Shown: piece by piece, positions 5,913-7,243 of the stretch | Layout of the letters: each line of letters opens with the position of its first letter | Position numbering within the stretch: the stretch's first letter is position 1 | Program-made: the position numbers and the translations under genes | The notes under the pieces: model-generated | Told to the model about the DNA's origin: nothing | Seen by the model: the letters and a program-made list of their open reading frames with translations, nothing else | The model's database searches: none | From: Treponema sp. | GTDB lineage: Bacteria > Spirochaetota > Spirochaetia > Treponematales > Treponemataceae | Direction: 5' to 3' | DNA length: 7,243 nt | NCBI GenBank assembly: GCA_017613485.1 | Contig: JAGADS010000252.1 | Location: forward strand, 1 to 7,243

Positions 5913-7243
5913 ATGACTGAATTACTTGCACCGGCCGGAAATGTTGAGGCCTTGGACGCTGCCATTGGCGAGGGAGCTGATGCGGTTTATCTGGGATTAA
6001 AATCTTTTAACGCTCGTCTTCGTTCTTCCAATTTTGCATGGAGGGAATTCGAGGGGGCAGTGCAGAGTGTTCACCGGATGGGGAAAAAAATATATGTCAC
6101 CGTCAACACTGTCTTTGAGGAATCCGAGTCAGAGAAAGTCTACCGTTTTTTAAAATATCTGGATAAAATAGGACCGGACGGAATCATCGTTCAGGATTTT
6201 GGCATTGTAAGGATGTGCCAGGAATTTTTCCCGAACCTGGAGCTTCATGCCTCAACTCAGATGAACATTGAGTCCTCTCAGGCCGCAAATGAACTCAGCC
6301 GGCAGGGATTCAAGCGTGTGGTTCTTGCACGTGAGCTTGGACTTGAGGAAATACGGGATGTAAAGCAGAATACGAAATGTGAGCTTGAGGTATTTGTTCA
6401 CGGGGCACTTTGTGTAAGCGAGAGCGGTCTGTGTCTTTTCTCCAGCTATCTTGGCGGAAAATCTGCAAACCGTGGAATGTGCACTCAGGCATGCAGACGT
6501 TATTATAAGGCTGATTTCCCCGGTGGAGAGGAGCAGGGCTATTATTTTTCTCCCTGTGACCTTTCATTGATTGACCATGTTCCGGAACTGATGCAGCTTG
6601 GTGTTGAAAGCTTTAAGATTGAAGGACGCATGAAGTCAGCTGAATATGTCGGAGCCGTAACCGCCGCATACCGCTATGTCATGGATCACTGGGAGCAGGA
6701 CAAAAAGGGGGCCATTGCAGAGGGAAAGCGGATCCTCAGCACGGATTTTGCCCGCACAAAAACAGATTACTGGTATGGCTTTAAGACCGAGAGCGATGGT
6801 GTTGACAATGCAGGCCAGAAAATACTCAACCCGAATCAGGCTGGTGGAACAGGCATCTATCTTGGACGGATTGCAGAGATAAAGGAAATTGAAGGTACAA
6901 AGATGGCTTCGTTTGCCGGTGGTAGCTATGACCCGGATCCAGGCGACAGCATAAGGCTTCATAAGAAAGACGACACAGGAAGAGTAAGCCACAAGATAAA
7001 AAGCATCTACGAGGACGAGAAGGGAAAACGCTGGTGTGACATTCCGGATGGTTTTGCCCGTGGTGATGAAGTCTATCTTCTGCAGACAAAATCTATGTCA
7101 AAGAGATATAAACGTGTTCTTCCACAGGACCTTTCACGTTTCCGCTCTCAGCCGGGTGGTGACAGTGCTCCGGTAATGGCACTTACTCCACTGCAGAAAA
7201 ATGAGCTTCAGTGGTTCCCGGAAGGCCTTTATATTGCGGTGTC
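5913..7243 (+). CDS. U32-family protein, RNA-hydroxylase type (3' partial)
   Basis: The frame is open from ATG 5913 to the window edge, giving 443 residues without a stop. It starts with the canonical U32 sequence ELLAPAGNVEALDAAIGEG (3-21), then A-D-A-V-Y-L-G. The family signature E-x-F-x-x-G-A-L-C-x4-G-x-C-x-x-S is at 159-177, with C167 and C174, followed by NRGMCTQACRRYY (186-198; C190, C194), SPCDLSLI (213-220; C215) and SFKIEGRMKS (233-242). C167, C174, C190 and a fourth cysteine (C194 or C215) are the likely 4Fe-4S ligands, by analogy with UbiU, RlhA and TrhP. Although named peptidases, well-studied members hydroxylate RNA: RlhA acts on 23S C2501 and TrhP on tRNA U34. Residues from about 310 form the beta-rich C-terminal part (NPNQAGGTGIYLGRI). 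Co-location with a 23S methyltransferase fits an RNA-modification role, but the substrate is not decidable here. Confidence 0.92.
   Translation, partial: MTELLAPAGNVEALDAAIGEGADAVYLGLKSFNARLRSSNFAWREFEGAVQSVHRMGKKIYVTVNTVFEESESEKVYRFLKYLDKIGPDGIIVQDFGIVRMCQEFFPNLELHASTQMNIESSQAANELSRQGFKRVVLARELGLEEIRDVKQNTKCELEVFVHGALCVSESGLCLFSSYLGGKSANRGMCTQACRRYYKADFPGGEEQGYYFSPCDLSLIDHVPELMQLGVESFKIEGRMKSAEYVGAVTAAYRYVMDHWEQDKKGAIAEGKRILSTDFARTKTDYWYGFKTESDGVDNAGQKILNPNQAGGTGIYLGRIAEIKEIEGTKMASFAGGSYDPDPGDSIRLHKKDDTGRVSHKIKSIYEDEKGKRWCDIPDGFARGDEVYLLQTKSMSKRYKRVLPQDLSRFRSQPGGDSAPVMALTPLQKNELQWFPEGLYIAV

Noticed and set aside
5908..5916. Two-codon frame ATG-GAA-TGA overlapping the U32 start
   Set aside because: The predicted transcription start (5913) lies after its ATG, so it would not be transcribed; it is probably chance.
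1..7243. CRISPR arrays, tRNA or rRNA genes, insertion sequences
   Set aside because: No regularly spaced repeats, cloverleaf-type sequences, rRNA motifs or transposase fragments were seen on either strand.

Overview
The window looks like chromosomal DNA of a spirochaete, most likely Treponema. This is inferred from the character of the proteins (enzyme I, an RlmB-like methyltransferase, YchJ and a U32 protein) and the moderate G+C of the genes; no marker here fixes the species. Every supported gene is on the + strand.

Layout. (1) 1-1767 is the 3' part of a large membrane protein. The reading frame is open to the window edge, so the ATG at 85 is not its true start. Its membrane plan and C-terminal half resemble LptF/LptG permeases, but about 195 residues of TPR-like helices sit in the periplasmic part. 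(2) 1768-2743 is an AT-richer accessory stretch. It holds a type II toxin-antitoxin module with a strong promoter and an operator-like repeat. The BrnT-like toxin gene is broken by a one-base frameshift, the CopG/ribbon-helix-helix antitoxin is intact, and a possible remnant of an older gene end lies downstream. (3) 2744-4049 is a two-gene unit: a YchJ-type protein with SEC-C motifs at both ends, then a SpoU/TrmH-family rRNA methyltransferase (probably rlmB) 13 nt later. (4) 4127-5833 is ptsI, the PTS enzyme I, with all catalytic motifs and an insertion of about 11 residues, followed by a hairpin. (5) 5913-7243 is a U32-family protein (RNA hydroxylation type) cut by the right edge.

The most striking non-coding signal is promoter placement. 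Upstream of the toxin gene, ptsI and the U32 gene, a good -10 hexamer ends exactly 6 nt before the ATG, so the predicted +1 is the A of the start codon. For ychJ the predicted leader is 3 nt. Clear Shine-Dalgarno sequences are absent at these starts, but one precedes the internal antitoxin gene. This predicts leaderless transcripts for the first genes of these operons.

Functionally, the right-hand part is core metabolism and translation support (rRNA methylation, probable RNA hydroxylation, phosphotransfer). The toxin-antitoxin patch looks like a decayed mobile or accessory insertion between conserved genes.
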